In this document: piece by piece, positions 15,657 through 24,600 of the stretch | Layout of the letters: each line of letters begins with the position of its first letter | How positions within the stretch are numbered: position 1 is the stretch's first letter | Assembly: GCA_009777235.1 (NCBI GenBank) | Contig: WRMH01000017.1 | Location: forward strand, 20,795 to 58,550 | Direction of reading: 5' to 3' | Source: Oscillospiraceae bacterium | GTDB taxonomy: Bacteria > Bacillota > Clostridia > Oscillospirales > Oscillospiraceae | DNA: 37,756 nt | Made by a program: the position numbers and the translations under genes | The notes under the pieces: model-generated | Seen by the model: the letters and a program-made list of their open reading frames with translations, nothing else | What the model was told of the DNA's origin: nothing | Databases searched by the model: none

Positions 15657-16250
15657 GCTGTTTTTGTAAAATTGTGTGTCGGGGGGGTGTGCTGTTTCCG
15701 CGTTACGGCTGTACGGCTCGTACTATCCGGCGAGAAAGTCTGCTTTTTATCAAACTTGCGGGAACAAGACGTGCAAAACAGTCTCAAAAACGCACAAAAA
15801 ATAACAACAAATGTTCGCAAAATAGTAAATTTTTATTGCATTTTGTCAATATTTATGATAGATTAACGACCGCAAGGCCATAACAAAGGGCCGCAGCGAC
15901 CGTGATAGTGCGCTAACACTTTCACGGCGAATGTAGGGATCGTCTAAACCCAACGCCTACAGACACGGAAAATCCGCCGCTACAACCACTATCAGTATAC
16001 CTTTTCATCTCGGTATTTACAACCTGATTTTGTGGCTTCCGCGGCTGGGCTATCCGCAATAAACGCTGAATGTTTACATCGGCGCGTAGAAAGAGGTAGG
16101 CAGAGCCAGCGAAGCTGGCTCAGGCAATCACTTGCGTGATTGCACAGGCAACAATGCCCTTCTGCGTGCTTTTTACTTGCTCCGCTGACTAAATGTTGAA
16201 GCGGGATTGCAGACAAGCCGGTTCGAGATTTAGTCGGCGGAGCAAGCGTT
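15657..16250. other. 594-bp non-coding, hairpin-rich intergenic region
   Basis: No credible gene is seen. Stem-loops occur at 15900-15927 (11-bp arms with one mismatch), 16103-16121 (GAGCCAGC/GCTGGCTC, 3-base loop) and 16125-16142 (CAATCA/TGATTG), followed by the long inverted repeat at 16175-16247. A minus-strand TTGACA-16-TACTAT around 15822-15848 could be an extra distant promoter for the hydrolase operon, but is unproven. Confidence 0.5.
16175..16247. repeat. 20-bp imperfect inverted repeat next to the GT8 gene
   Basis: Arms 16175-16194 and 16228-16247 match at 18 of 20 positions in inverted orientation, with a 33-base loop. The right arm ends just before an ATG at 16251. It could be an element end or a leader structure. 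Confidence 0.6.
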
Positions 16251-16295
16251 ATGGCCTTTTGCTTAAAAAGACAGCAAAAGGATGATGAAGCCTGC

Positions 16296-17423
16296 ATGAA
16301 CATATTATACGCGTTTGATGATCTGTTTGCGGAAGTTGCGGGAATTTCTATTCTGTCTTTGTTTGAAAACAACAAAGACGCCGATGAGATCAACGTATAT
16401 GCCATCTGCGACGGCGTTTCGGATATAAACAAGCAAAGGCTGATAACGCTTTCGGAGGATTATGGGCGAAAAATCATATTTCTTGACGCGCCCGACGTGG
16501 AGAAGATAGCGGGCACGGCAATTAAAATACAAGATAATTATACTCTCTGCGCTATTTCCTCTTTTTATCGCCTTTTCATCTCATCTATTCTGCCCCCGGA
16601 TATGAAAAAGATTATATACATTGACAGTGATACGACGATACACGGTTCGCTATCTGAGCTATGGAATATGGAGCAAGGCGGCAACATCGTCAGCGGTGTC
16701 AGGCATTTTAAACCTAAGGCTTACATTAATCAACAGACGTTCCTCAAGCGAAGAGACCTATACATAAATGCCGGCGTGATGCTGATAAATCTTGATTTAT
16801 GGAGATTTTATGATGTTGAAGCGAAATTTATCAAGTTTATAATGCTGATGGATGGCAAGATTTTGTTTTACGACCAAGGCGTTTTAAACACTGTGCTAAA
16901 GGGCTATATCGGATGTATTGACCGTACATGGAATTACGTTGAAATGGTTCAAAGGAAAAAATTTTTTGTGCCAAGAAAAGTTTGGGACTTTAAAGTACAG
17001 TGGCGTGAGAATCCTGTGATCCGCCATTATCTTCAAATTCGGTATAGAATAGACGATGCGGAAAAAAGCGGAGAAAATTCATCTTGGATAAGAAAGCATT
17101 GGTACAAGTGGCGCGAAATGTCTCCTTGGCGCGGATTGCCACTCGAACACCTACGCTCTCCGCGTCCGCAAAGTGCCGAGCACACCGCAAACCCCAAACG
17201 CAAAACAATACGAAGCTCAATACTTCACTTTACAGAGAAAAACTGCAAGCCACTATATAGCTTGCTAAGCAGGCTCGGCATATATCTCAAAGCGTTTTTG
17301 AGAAGAATTAAAAGATTCTTTAGAGAGGCGGTCACCGAACCGCTACGCATACGCAAATATAATAAACACAGGCAAAAAGTGACCGGGATAAACATCAAAG
17401 ACTGCCGGATAACTACGTTGTAA
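16296..17423 (+). CDS. family 8 glycosyltransferase
   Basis: This 375-residue protein has a GT8 (retaining, LgtC/glycogenin-like) catalytic domain. It begins MNILYAFDDLFAEVAGISIL, has the metal- and nucleotide-sugar-binding DxD in YIDSDTTIHG (Asp110, Asp112), then YINAGVMLINLDLWR and FYDQGVLNTVL. Residues about 265-375 are a strongly basic tail rich in Arg, Lys and Trp that may lie on the membrane. The ATG at 16296 fits the family start. An ATG at 16251 with GGAG 8 bases before it would add 15 residues and cannot be ruled out. It probably adds a sugar to a cell-surface glycan; acceptor and donor are unknown. It is not linked to the sugar-use operons by strand or operator. Confidence 0.83.
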   Translation: MNILYAFDDLFAEVAGISILSLFENNKDADEINVYAICDGVSDINKQRLITLSEDYGRKIIFLDAPDVEKIAGTAIKIQDNYTLCAISSFYRLFISSILPPDMKKIIYIDSDTTIHGSLSELWNMEQGGNIVSGVRHFKPKAYINQQTFLKRRDLYINAGVMLINLDLWRFYDVEAKFIKFIMLMDGKILFYDQGVLNTVLKGYIGCIDRTWNYVEMVQRKKFFVPRKVWDFKVQWRENPVIRHYLQIRYRIDDAEKSGENSSWIRKHWYKWREMSPWRGLPLEHLRSPRPQSAEHTANPKRKTIRSSILHFTEKNCKPLYSLLSRLGIYLKAFLRRIKRFFREAVTEPLRIRKYNKHRQKVTGINIKDCRITTL

Positions 17424-17430
17424 TCATCGT

Positions 17431-17520
17431 TCATTCTGTCATACCCCCGCAAGCTCGAGCAGCAACGTAAATCAACTGCATAGGACAGCGCAGTTAAACT
17501 TGCGCTTTGCAAACAACGGC
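17431..17520. repeat. 90-bp perfect direct repeat, copy 1
   Basis: The sequence is identical base for base to 19475-19564. It begins 8 bp after the GT8 stop codon. It contains GCTCGAGC and an AACTGC/GCAGTT pair able to form a small stem. No open frame is shared meaningfully. It ends where topoisomerase-like coding sequence begins. Confidence 0.9.
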
Positions 17521-17522
17521 TC

Positions 17523-17642
17523 GCAATGGTAAATGCGGGCGCAGACGATGGAGAACGCAAAGGGCTTGGAGCACCCGCAACAAGAGTAGCTATTATTGAG
17601 AAACTCGTCAAGACAGGATTTGCGGAGGCGGCAAAAGAAAGT
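17523..17642 (+). pseudogene. internal fragment of a TopB-type DNA topoisomerase
   Basis: This frame reads AMVNAGADDGERKGLGAPAT followed by RVAIIEKLVKTGFAE. The G-L-G-x-P-A-T-R...IIEKL signature is conserved in type IA topoisomerases and is typical of the topB genes on integrative conjugative elements and plasmids of Clostridia. Only about 40 codons remain. They begin right after the 90-bp repeat and end in the palindromic promoter of the next gene, so this is debris of a mobile element rather than a working gene. Confidence 0.7.
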
Positions 17643-17679
17643 ATTTGCATTGTAACATATTTTGTGTTACAATGCAAAT
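17643..17679 (+). promoter_or_regulatory. promoter embedded in a perfect 15-bp inverted repeat
   Basis: ATTTGCATTGTAACA (17643-17657) and its exact reverse complement (17665-17679) flank a 7-base spacer. The left arm contains a -35 TTGCAT (17645-17650) and the right arm a -10 TACAAT (17668-17673), exactly 17 bp apart. A protein bound to the palindrome would cover both promoter boxes. The winged-helix protein starting at 17715 is the obvious candidate for autorepression, as in AbiE-type operons. Confidence 0.75.
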
Positions 17680-17714
17680 GTTGAGTTACAACAATTCCAA
17701 ACCGGGGTGGTTAC

Positions 17715-18680
17715 ATGAATATTATACTTGAATATATCAACGAAACTTTGCACATGGAAGCGGAGATTTCCGAATATGACAAAACAGATGAACTGCCGCT
17801 GTTCCTGCGGGCGGGGTATGATTTGTCTTCTCTTTCCCTGCAAAACGTGAAATGCTTGTTAGTGCGCCCAAAGGAAAAAGCTAATTTGACCGATTTGAGA
17901 AAACAGGCGGCACGATTGAAGAAACTGACCGGATTGGAGAGCGTCCTTTGCCTTGACAGCGCACGAATATACACCAGAGAAAAAATGCTCTCGGAAGGAA
18001 TCCCCTTTATTATTGCAGGCAAGCAGATATATATGCCGTTCTTGGGCATCGCGTTGACGAACAATGATTCGCGTGACATACCGCAAGTTGACGCAATATC
18101 CTTTACCACGCAAAAGCTGCTTTTGACGGCGCTTTATCAAAAATGGGTTGAAATGACGGTTACAGAAGCCGCAAGCGTATTAGGGGTATCGAAAATGTCA
18201 GTAACGCGCTGCTTTGATGAGTTGCAAGCATTTGATTTTGATTTCATAATATCAAAAGGAAAAACAAGGTGCTTTGCTTGGACAGACCGTCGGCGAGCTT
18301 TATGGGATATTATATTGCCATATCTAAGAAATCCGGTGTATCGGCAATACCGTTTAGGTTTCCCAATCGAGCTTCGTGATTGCAGATTGGGCGGCATCTC
18401 GGCACTTTGCCACTATTCCATGCTTGCCGACGACTCTTGCGCGACATACGCGGTCAGCAAAGACATCTCAAAGGCTCTGGAACTGAGCAAGCAAAAAGTG
18501 ATACCGCCTGACGAAAGCCCGGTCAAGGTTGTGCAGGTCATGCGGTATGGTATAGATTATTTCGGGAACGAAGCCGTTGACCCGTTGACTGCCATCCTGT
18601 CATTGTCAGACAACGTCACGGATGACCCACGTATTGAAGCGGCGATTGAAAAAGTGCTGGAGGATTGTTTGAATGATTAG
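17715..18680 (+). CDS. winged-helix protein, putative AbiEi-like antitoxin/repressor
   Basis: This 321-residue protein has no signal peptide or membrane segment. Residues about 1-125 form an unrecognised domain. Residues about 128-205 contain a MarR-like winged helix (TTQKLLLTALYQKW, then TVTEAASVLGVSKMSVTRCF as helix-turn-helix and a wing at ISKGKTRCFAWT). The C-terminal part (about 210-321) has LGGISALCHYSML and a VDPLTAILSLSD...IEAAIEKVLED ending similar in style to AbiEi proteins. It overlaps the next gene by 8 bp, implying coupled translation. Ribosome site GGGGTGG is close to the ATG. Antitoxin and autorepressor roles are inferred from the overlap, the domain pattern and the palindromic promoter; classical AbiEi has its winged helix at the N-terminus, so this is a variant. 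Confidence 0.65.
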   Translation: MNIILEYINETLHMEAEISEYDKTDELPLFLRAGYDLSSLSLQNVKCLLVRPKEKANLTDLRKQAARLKKLTGLESVLCLDSARIYTREKMLSEGIPFIIAGKQIYMPFLGIALTNNDSRDIPQVDAISFTTQKLLLTALYQKWVEMTVTEAASVLGVSKMSVTRCFDELQAFDFDFIISKGKTRCFAWTDRRRALWDIILPYLRNPVYRQYRLGFPIELRDCRLGGISALCHYSMLADDSCATYAVSKDISKALELSKQKVIPPDESPVKVVQVMRYGIDYFGNEAVDPLTAILSLSDNVTDDPRIEAAIEKVLEDCLND

Positions 18681-19428
18681 AGGGCTTGAAGTATTCAAAA
18701 ACTATTTCCGCGATTTTAGCGATCAATATGTCATAATCGGCGGTACAGCCTGCGACGTTGTATTTAGCGAAGCCAATTCGTCTTTCAGAGCCACGAAAGA
18801 TATCGACATGGTGTTGATAATTGAAGCGTTGACTCCTGCGTTTGGCCGCCGGTTTTGGGATTTCATCGGCGCAGGAGGTTATGAAAACAGGGTAAAAAGC
18901 AACAATGCTCCTCAATTCTACCGATTTGATAGACCGAAAGACCCTGATTTCCCATATATGATCGAACTATTCTCAAGGTCGGACTTCGTTTTTGATGACA
19001 ACAAGTACGATTGCAGACCGCTTCATTTGGGAGGTGAGGTATCCAGTTTGTCGGCAATACTGCTAAACAACGATTACTACCAACTGCTTCTTGCAGGCAG
19101 GGAAGTAGTTGGTGAAATAACGATTCTGCCCGTAATTTACCTGCTGTTGTTCAAGGCAAAGGCATGGCTTGATCTGACTGCACGAAAAGCGTCAGGGCAA
19201 AGCATAGACGAAAAGGATATACGAAAGCATAAGAATGATGTTGCCCGCCTTGCTGCGTTGTTATCAGGCAATGAGATTTGCATTGTTTCTGAAAGTATCT
19301 TCAATGACATTACGATGTTTACCGAAGCCTTTGAGCACAATCCACCTGACATGAAATCACTCGGAATAAGCGGCGTGACCGGATCGGATATCGCCGACAT
19401 TCTGAAAAGGGTATACAGGGCTGTTTAA
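18673..19428 (+). CDS. AbiEii-like nucleotidyltransferase, putative toxin
   Basis: This 251-residue cytoplasmic protein has a DNA-polymerase-beta-type nucleotidyltransferase core. It shows IIGGTACDVVF (Gly23-Gly24) followed by FRATKDIDMVL, with Asp43 and Asp45 as metal ligands, and MIELFSR near residue 97 as the likely third acidic strand. A helical part with LLLFKAKAWLDLTARK and a charged KDIRKHKNDVARL segment follows. This order matches AbiEii/MNT-type proteins (DUF1814-like) that act as toxins by modifying tRNA or using NTPs. It starts within the last codons of the winged-helix gene (8-bp overlap), the usual arrangement of antitoxin then toxin. The exact family is uncertain, and a non-toxic housekeeping transferase is possible but less likely here. 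Confidence 0.7.
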   Translation: MIRGLEVFKNYFRDFSDQYVIIGGTACDVVFSEANSSFRATKDIDMVLIIEALTPAFGRRFWDFIGAGGYENRVKSNNAPQFYRFDRPKDPDFPYMIELFSRSDFVFDDNKYDCRPLHLGGEVSSLSAILLNNDYYQLLLAGREVVGEITILPVIYLLLFKAKAWLDLTARKASGQSIDEKDIRKHKNDVARLAALLSGNEICIVSESIFNDITMFTEAFEHNPPDMKSLGISGVTGSDIADILKRVYRAV

Positions 19429-19474
19429 CAAAAGCATACTTCCCCTGCTTCTATAACTTCGCCTCTATCTTTGC

Positions 19475-19564
19475 TCATTCTGTCATACCCCCGCAAGCTC
19501 GAGCAGCAACGTAAATCAACTGCATAGGACAGCGCAGTTAAACTTGCGCTTTGCAAACAACGGC
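19475..19564. repeat. 90-bp perfect direct repeat, copy 2
   Basis: The sequence is identical to 17431-17520. It starts 46 bp after the nucleotidyltransferase stop codon and ends 14 bp before the next promoter. The offset between copies is 2044 bp. Confidence 0.9.
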
Positions 19565-19578
19565 AACTCTCAAAAACT

Positions 19579-19607
19579 TTGCAAATCCACGTGAAGTACG
19601 CTATAAT
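19579..19607 (+). promoter_or_regulatory. promoter of the metzincin-like protease gene
   Basis: TTGCAA (19579-19584), a 17-bp spacer and a perfect TATAAT (19602-19607) give a start near 19614 and a leader of about 80 bases before the ATG at 19697. Confidence 0.65.
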
Positions 19608-19690
19608 TGAGCGAGAGTGAGCAGTGCTTGGTTGAAATAGATTTGGGCGATTTTGATTATGTTCCGAAAAGTTTGACCGTGAAAGGATAA
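19607..19690 (+). pseudogene. possible C-terminal gene remnant within the protease leader
   Basis: A short frame ends in EIDLGDFDYVPKSLTVKG and TAA at 19688, just before the protease start. It has the look of a protein C-terminus and may be further mobile-element debris, but the sequence may simply be leader. I do not recognise a family. Confidence 0.2.
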
Positions 19691-19696
19691 TATCCA

Positions 19697-20353
19697 ATGA
19701 GCAAGAAGAGACTTATGCGCGTGATACCCCTGCTTCTCGCAATCTGCCTTATGGCTACAATCAGCGGGTCGGCTTCGCCAAATACCCGCAGTTCGCGCTC
19801 TGTATATATTTTCTACGATTCCACAACTCCCGGCGGCATAGTGGCGAATATGAACACAATCTTTAATTACTCGACCAATGCTTTCAACACCAAGTTTGGC
19901 CTCAGCTTTTCGGCAAACAGCGTTTCGAGTTACAGTTCACTAAACGGAGGAAACTGCCCGTTGTCAAATAGCCAGCTTTGCAATTATTCAGCTTCCGGGT
20001 GCGGCGCGATCTGCACCGGAAGCCATCATAAAAATATAGATCGCTTGCTTGCCGCGCTGCCAAATTTAGGCTCTACGCACTCGCTGGGGGTCGTCGGCCA
20101 TGCTTTATGCTTTGTTACCTCCTCCCTCTCTCATGATCAAGCGGGGGGCGTGGCTTATCTGCCGCCCGCAAGACGTGCTGTGGTCTCAAGCGTGTGGCCT
20201 GAACCAATAGAGTTTCTTATACAGCACGAGCTTTCTCATAATCTTGGCACGCTGGATCATGGTGGCTCCGATAGATGTGTTATGAGATATGACGACTTAT
20301 TTTTTAATGAATGGTGTTCCACTTGCATAGCTGCAATACAAAGCAACATATAG
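19697..20353 (+). CDS. small secreted metzincin-like zinc metalloprotease
   Basis: This 218-residue protein has a signal peptide (about 1-27, ending near SGSAS). The zinc site is HELSHNLGTLDHGG: His177, Glu178 and His181, then Gly184 and Asp187 in an HExxHxxGxxD arrangement like snapalysins. His188 could be an alternative third ligand. A CVM Met-turn follows at 194-196, then CSTC (207-210). The order HExxHxxG...CxM...CxxC also recalls archaemetzincins, although spacing differs and the Cys after the third ligand is missing. Several other Cys pairs (87, 95, 102, 106, 138) suggest disulphides. It would act outside the cell on peptides or proteins. AAAGGA lies 10 bases before the ATG. The following lipoprotein gene may be co-transcribed. 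Confidence 0.7.
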   Translation: MSKKRLMRVIPLLLAICLMATISGSASPNTRSSRSVYIFYDSTTPGGIVANMNTIFNYSTNAFNTKFGLSFSANSVSSYSSLNGGNCPLSNSQLCNYSASGCGAICTGSHHKNIDRLLAALPNLGSTHSLGVVGHALCFVTSSLSHDQAGGVAYLPPARRAVVSSVWPEPIEFLIQHELSHNLGTLDHGGSDRCVMRYDDLFFNEWCSTCIAAIQSNI

Positions 20354-20465
20354 CCTTGCTACTTACAATATGAAAAAGCGGAGACTGCCGCAGAGCAGAA
20401 TCCCGCGTTTGAGATGCACGTATGCGATTACAAGCACACGAAAGCTCATAGGAGGACAAAGAGCA

Positions 20466-21245
20466 ATGAAAAGCAAAATGATATTACTTGCTGTTTTTAT
20501 GACACTGCTATTGGCGTTATTTTGCGCTTGCAGCAGCGACGTAAGTTCCGAGCAAAATGATGGGCTTGACGTGATTGATTCCGGTATTGGCGAAACTGCG
20601 CCCGCAAGCTCCAGTCAAGCAAACGGGGGCGAAGAGAACACCTCCGCAAACTCCAATCAAACAGATGAACACAGAGAAGGTATACAGATACGTATGTCCC
20701 AGTGGGTTGAAGTTCCTGTCGGGCGCGACTTCGTTCCCGAAGTTTTAAAAGCTATCGAAGCCTCAAAAACGATGGGCGACGACCATGAAGATTATTTCCT
20801 GTTCTCATTAAACAAATTACAGGAAATAACAGAGTTTTACAGCTTGGAGAAAACATATATTGAGGGGTATGCTCTTGGGACGGTGTATGTCAACGGCACC
20901 AACTTTATATATATTTATTTATCCGACAAGAATGAAATAACTGAAACAACATACATTTCCAACCGCATAGTCATATCCATAGCCCGGCAAGACTGGGTAA
21001 ATGAGAATCTGCCTGACACTGACCTGTTAAGACATGCCTTAGAGTCTCAGCACCCGGGAAATGCCCGTTTGACCGAGGACGATCTGCTGTACTTTGACAA
21101 CTCTCTTATTATTGAGGCGCGGCTCGGCGGCACAACGGTAGCGTTGCAGCCGCAGGGGATTGGGACGAACGCGAGCTATGAAGACCTGCGCGACCTTATC
21201 TTGAACATCGTCGAAACGGCAAAGCTCGTGACCGTGAAAGGTTGA
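20466..21245 (+). CDS. uncharacterised lipoprotein
   Basis: This is a 259-residue exported protein. The N-terminal signal MKSKMILLAVFMTLLLALFC reaches a likely lipidated Cys22 before SSDVSS. A low-complexity Ser/Glu/Asn linker (about 25-85) precedes a compact 170-residue domain with no motif that I recognise. The ATG at 20466 is chosen because AGGAGG lies 10 bases upstream; a frame starting at 20370 lacks a signal peptide at its end. It is 113 bp downstream of the secreted protease on the same strand with no obvious promoter between them, so a paired role such as inhibitor, chaperone or substrate is possible but untested. Confidence 0.65.
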   Translation: MKSKMILLAVFMTLLLALFCACSSDVSSEQNDGLDVIDSGIGETAPASSSQANGGEENTSANSNQTDEHREGIQIRMSQWVEVPVGRDFVPEVLKAIEASKTMGDDHEDYFLFSLNKLQEITEFYSLEKTYIEGYALGTVYVNGTNFIYIYLSDKNEITETTYISNRIVISIARQDWVNENLPDTDLLRHALESQHPGNARLTEDDLLYFDNSLIIEARLGGTTVALQPQGIGTNASYEDLRDLILNIVETAKLVTVKG

Positions 21246-21337
21246 GCAATCGCAACACCTCTCAAAAAAACATCACCGCCTCGCAAAAAGCCCTTTACGA
21301 ACCACCTAAACCCACAAGCACCGCAAACAGTCGCAAA

Positions 21338-21368
21338 GAGGAATTCTTTTAAAATTAAAGAATTCCTC
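21338..21368. other. perfect 12-bp stem-loop in intergenic region
   Basis: GAGGAATTCTTT (21338-21349) and its exact complement (21357-21368) flank a 7-base AT loop. No T-run follows. It may be a processing or weak termination signal after the lipoprotein gene. Confidence 0.5.
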
Positions 21369-21461
21369 AAACAGTTGCAATTGCTGCGTCTCTCTTCGGA
21401 AAAACCCAAATCACCGCGCCGTTGCCACCTCAAACTAACCGCCACCACAAACTTTTTTCCC

Positions 21462-21497
21462 GCTGAAAGTCACAATTTTGCGACTTTCAGCTTTTTT
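21462..21497 (+). terminator. rho-independent terminator
   Basis: GCTGAAAGTC (21462-21471) and GACTTTCAGC (21482-21491) form a perfect 10-bp stem with a 10-base loop, followed by six Ts (21492-21497). It separates the lipoprotein gene from the surface-protein gene. The rest of 21246-21630 holds no gene. Confidence 0.8.
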
Positions 21498-21630
21498 GCG
21501 TTTTGCTGTGCTATAGTTTGTTGGCGTGCAGCCCCTTGCTGTGCGGCTCATACTCTGCTTTTTCGTTTAGCTCATACCCATAACAAAAAATCGGCGCAGG
21601 CCGACAAACAAAAATTAGGAGGAGAACAAA

Positions 21631-24600
21631 ATGAACACAAAAACACGCTTATCAAAACTACTCGCGATAGCGCTCACCCTCGCTATGACCATCGCTCTCA
21701 TACCCGGCGGCTTTGTCGCACCACAACCGGCAAGCGCGGCGACTGCTACGGTGCTTAAAGGGGAGGTGATAGATGTCTACAATGCCAAATATTCTGGTAG
21801 TCTTACAACCAGCGTAGAGGGTGATACCCTTACTGTCAGCGGCTCGATTTCGCCTACAGTGGCGATCGGAGAAATAGATGAGCTTAGGTTGGAAATAGAC
21901 GCCGGTGTGACCGTGAACTGGAGCGCGAGCATTACGGGTGCGCGCGACAGCGGAGCATTGATAGATTTGCGCGGCGCCGGGACATTTAACATGACAGGCG
22001 GAACGATAAACAATACTAGTGCCAGTACGACTAGTCCGTATCCTCTCACGATTTCCTGTTCTGGTAGTGTTACACTAAATATATCGGGCGGCGAGGTCAC
22101 CGCAAATCGTCCTACTATCATCGAAATGAGAGATACCAGCACCATCACCGTCACGGGCGGCACAATATCCGGGAGTATTAACCATCATATCATGTTTACC
22201 GGCGGTTCCAAAGGCATCTTGACCGGTGGAACATGGGGAGACACTCGGATACAGCTTCAGGGTTCTTCGGCAGTCTTACGATATGATGGAATCAGTGCTC
22301 TCGGCAATTATGGATCTCCTGGCTACGTACCTGGCGGCTGTATCGCGATCACATGGGCCAGACCGGCTCAGCAAGCGGCTCGCTATACGGACGGTTCCAC
22401 CACCGACCTCACACGCTCCCCGACAAGCGGCGGCACCACGGCGACCTGGGCAGACAGCGGAACGACAATCAACTACTCAGACGGCACAAACACCGGCTCA
22501 TTTACCGGGATAACCCCGCCGCCGCTCACCGAAGTGACAGTCGGGGGGGCGTACACAGGCGACCTCACACATAAAGTGCAGGGCACGGTCACAGTCCCTC
22601 TGACGGGCATAGCATACCTCCCCGCCTCTCCGACGGTGTCGGTAGACATTGGAGAAAATACCGGCATAACCGCCACCGGCGCGGTGTCTGGCGTCTCGGG
22701 TACTACCGGCACGCTCACCTTGACCGTGACGGCGGACGAGGGGACATATGAAGGTCTCACCGTCACGATAGCCGGCGTCACGCGAGACTTACCTGACTTA
22801 ACAGTCGGCAAGACCACCATCACGGGCGCGGCGGCCACGCTGACAGCCCCCGCGAAAGGGCAGACACCGACCGATGAGGCAACCCCGGGCGACGAGACCA
22901 AATATGCCGCCAACCTCGTGACTTGGTCGCCCACCGGCGCGGGACACACAGTGTTTCAGCCCGAAACAGCCTACACTGTCGAGGTCACCCTGAATGTATT
23001 GCCGGGCTATACCTTCGGCGAGAACGGCGCGTATACAGGCGCGACCGTGAACGGGCAGGCCGCCGCGACCGCGAACGTAAGCGGCACGAACGGAAGTACC
23101 CTCGTTTTGACATACGCGTTTGACGAGCTTGGCGCAAAAGCCATCAGCGGCATTGCCGCCACGACACCGCCAGAGCTATCTTACACCCACGGCGACGCGC
23201 TGGATTTATCCGACATGGAGCTGACGATAAGCTATGACGACGGCACGAGCGAAACAGGCGTAGTGTATGCAGACCTTGCGACTAAAGGCGTGACGCTTGC
23301 CATTGACGGAACTACCGTTACCGACGGATACACTCTTTCCCATAGCGACCATGACGGCGAAAACCTCACGGCGTCCGGCGGCAGCGTGACGAATCAGTCG
23401 CTCGGCACATTGGCAGTGGCCCAAGCCGTGCCCGGCGAGATAAACGCGCCCTCGGCGAGCGGTATTACCTATGGCGGGACTCTCGTCGGTTCCAGCCTAA
23501 CAGGCGGCACGGGCGCGGGCGCATGGACATGGTCAAACACCGCGACTATGCCGACCGTGACAAACAGCGGCTATGAGGTGACATTCACGCCCACTGACAC
23601 CGTGAATACTGACTGGAGCGGCGTAGACGGCTGGGACAGCGTTTCGAAAACCGTCAGGAGAACCATAGCCATTACGGTAAGTCCCTTAAACATCACAGGC
23701 GCGACAGTCACATCCTCATTTCCGACCACGACATTTGTCGGCACCCCGCTTCAGCCCGCCCCCAGCGCCATCTCGGCAGGCGGCATTACAATGACGTCGG
23801 CAAACTACGACCTCTCGAACTGGCAAAACAACACAAACGCGGGAGTTGATACCGCGAGCGTGGACATCGTCGGCAAAAACAACTTCACCGGCACGGCGAC
23901 TGTCAATTTTAGCATTGCCAAGGCAAGCGGCCTGACGGCTCAAAATATCACCCGCCTCATTCCCTCATCGAACACGGGCGCGCGGACTGCCAACCTTGAT
24001 GATTATGTCGGCCTAAATCACAGCGACTACGGAACGAAGAGCTATGCGATCGAAGGTACTTTAACAGACGGCAGCGGTGTTTTAACCGGCGCCCCCACGC
24101 TCTCGGGCGATAGAAACGAGACCCTAAACTACCAAGGCGCGGGGCAATCTTCCGGCTCTGCCACTCAAAATATTCGCATCACCACGACAAACTATACGGA
24201 CGTCGTCATCACCGTGACCTTTACCGCCACGCCGTTAGATGAGCAGGAGCTTAGCTTCCCGAATAGCAATGATGGCGTTGATAAAACATTCGGCGACGCG
24301 AATTTCACTCATAAGGCGACGTCAAATCAGGTCGGCGCAACGGGCGCTATAGCTTATGAGAGCAGTGATGAGACAGTTGCGACAGTTGATGAAGACACAG
24401 GCGAAGTGACAATCGTCGGCGTGGGCGAGACCACCATCACGGCAACTATCGAGGCTGACAGCACATACGCACAGGCTACGGCAGGCTATATTCTCACGGT
24501 AAATAACGCTTCCCAAGCCGCGCCGACTGGTCTTGGCCGGATAAACGAGACGGCGCCGGACGAAAACGACGGCAAGATCACCGGCGTCACAGATGCAATG

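Noticed and set aside
15629..15820. Minus-strand 63-codon frame with a TTGACA-16-TACTAT box upstream
   Set aside because: The Cys/Thr/Lys-rich translation has no domain or plausible composition, and it overlaps the promoter and operator of the hydrolase operon.
16059..16080. ATAAACGCTGAATG as a further LacI operator
   Set aside because: Only a half-site matches the consensus and there is no promoter at the right distance.
17431..17520. 90-bp repeat as an integron attC site (it contains GTTAAAC and lies 3' of genes)
   Set aside because: No matching RYYYAAC partner at the other end, no paired L boxes and no integrase in the window.
22473..22949. Long antisense frames inside the surface-protein gene
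   Set aside because: Repetitive Thr/Val/Gly-rich composition mirrors the sense strand and there is no ribosome site; these are shadows of the real gene.
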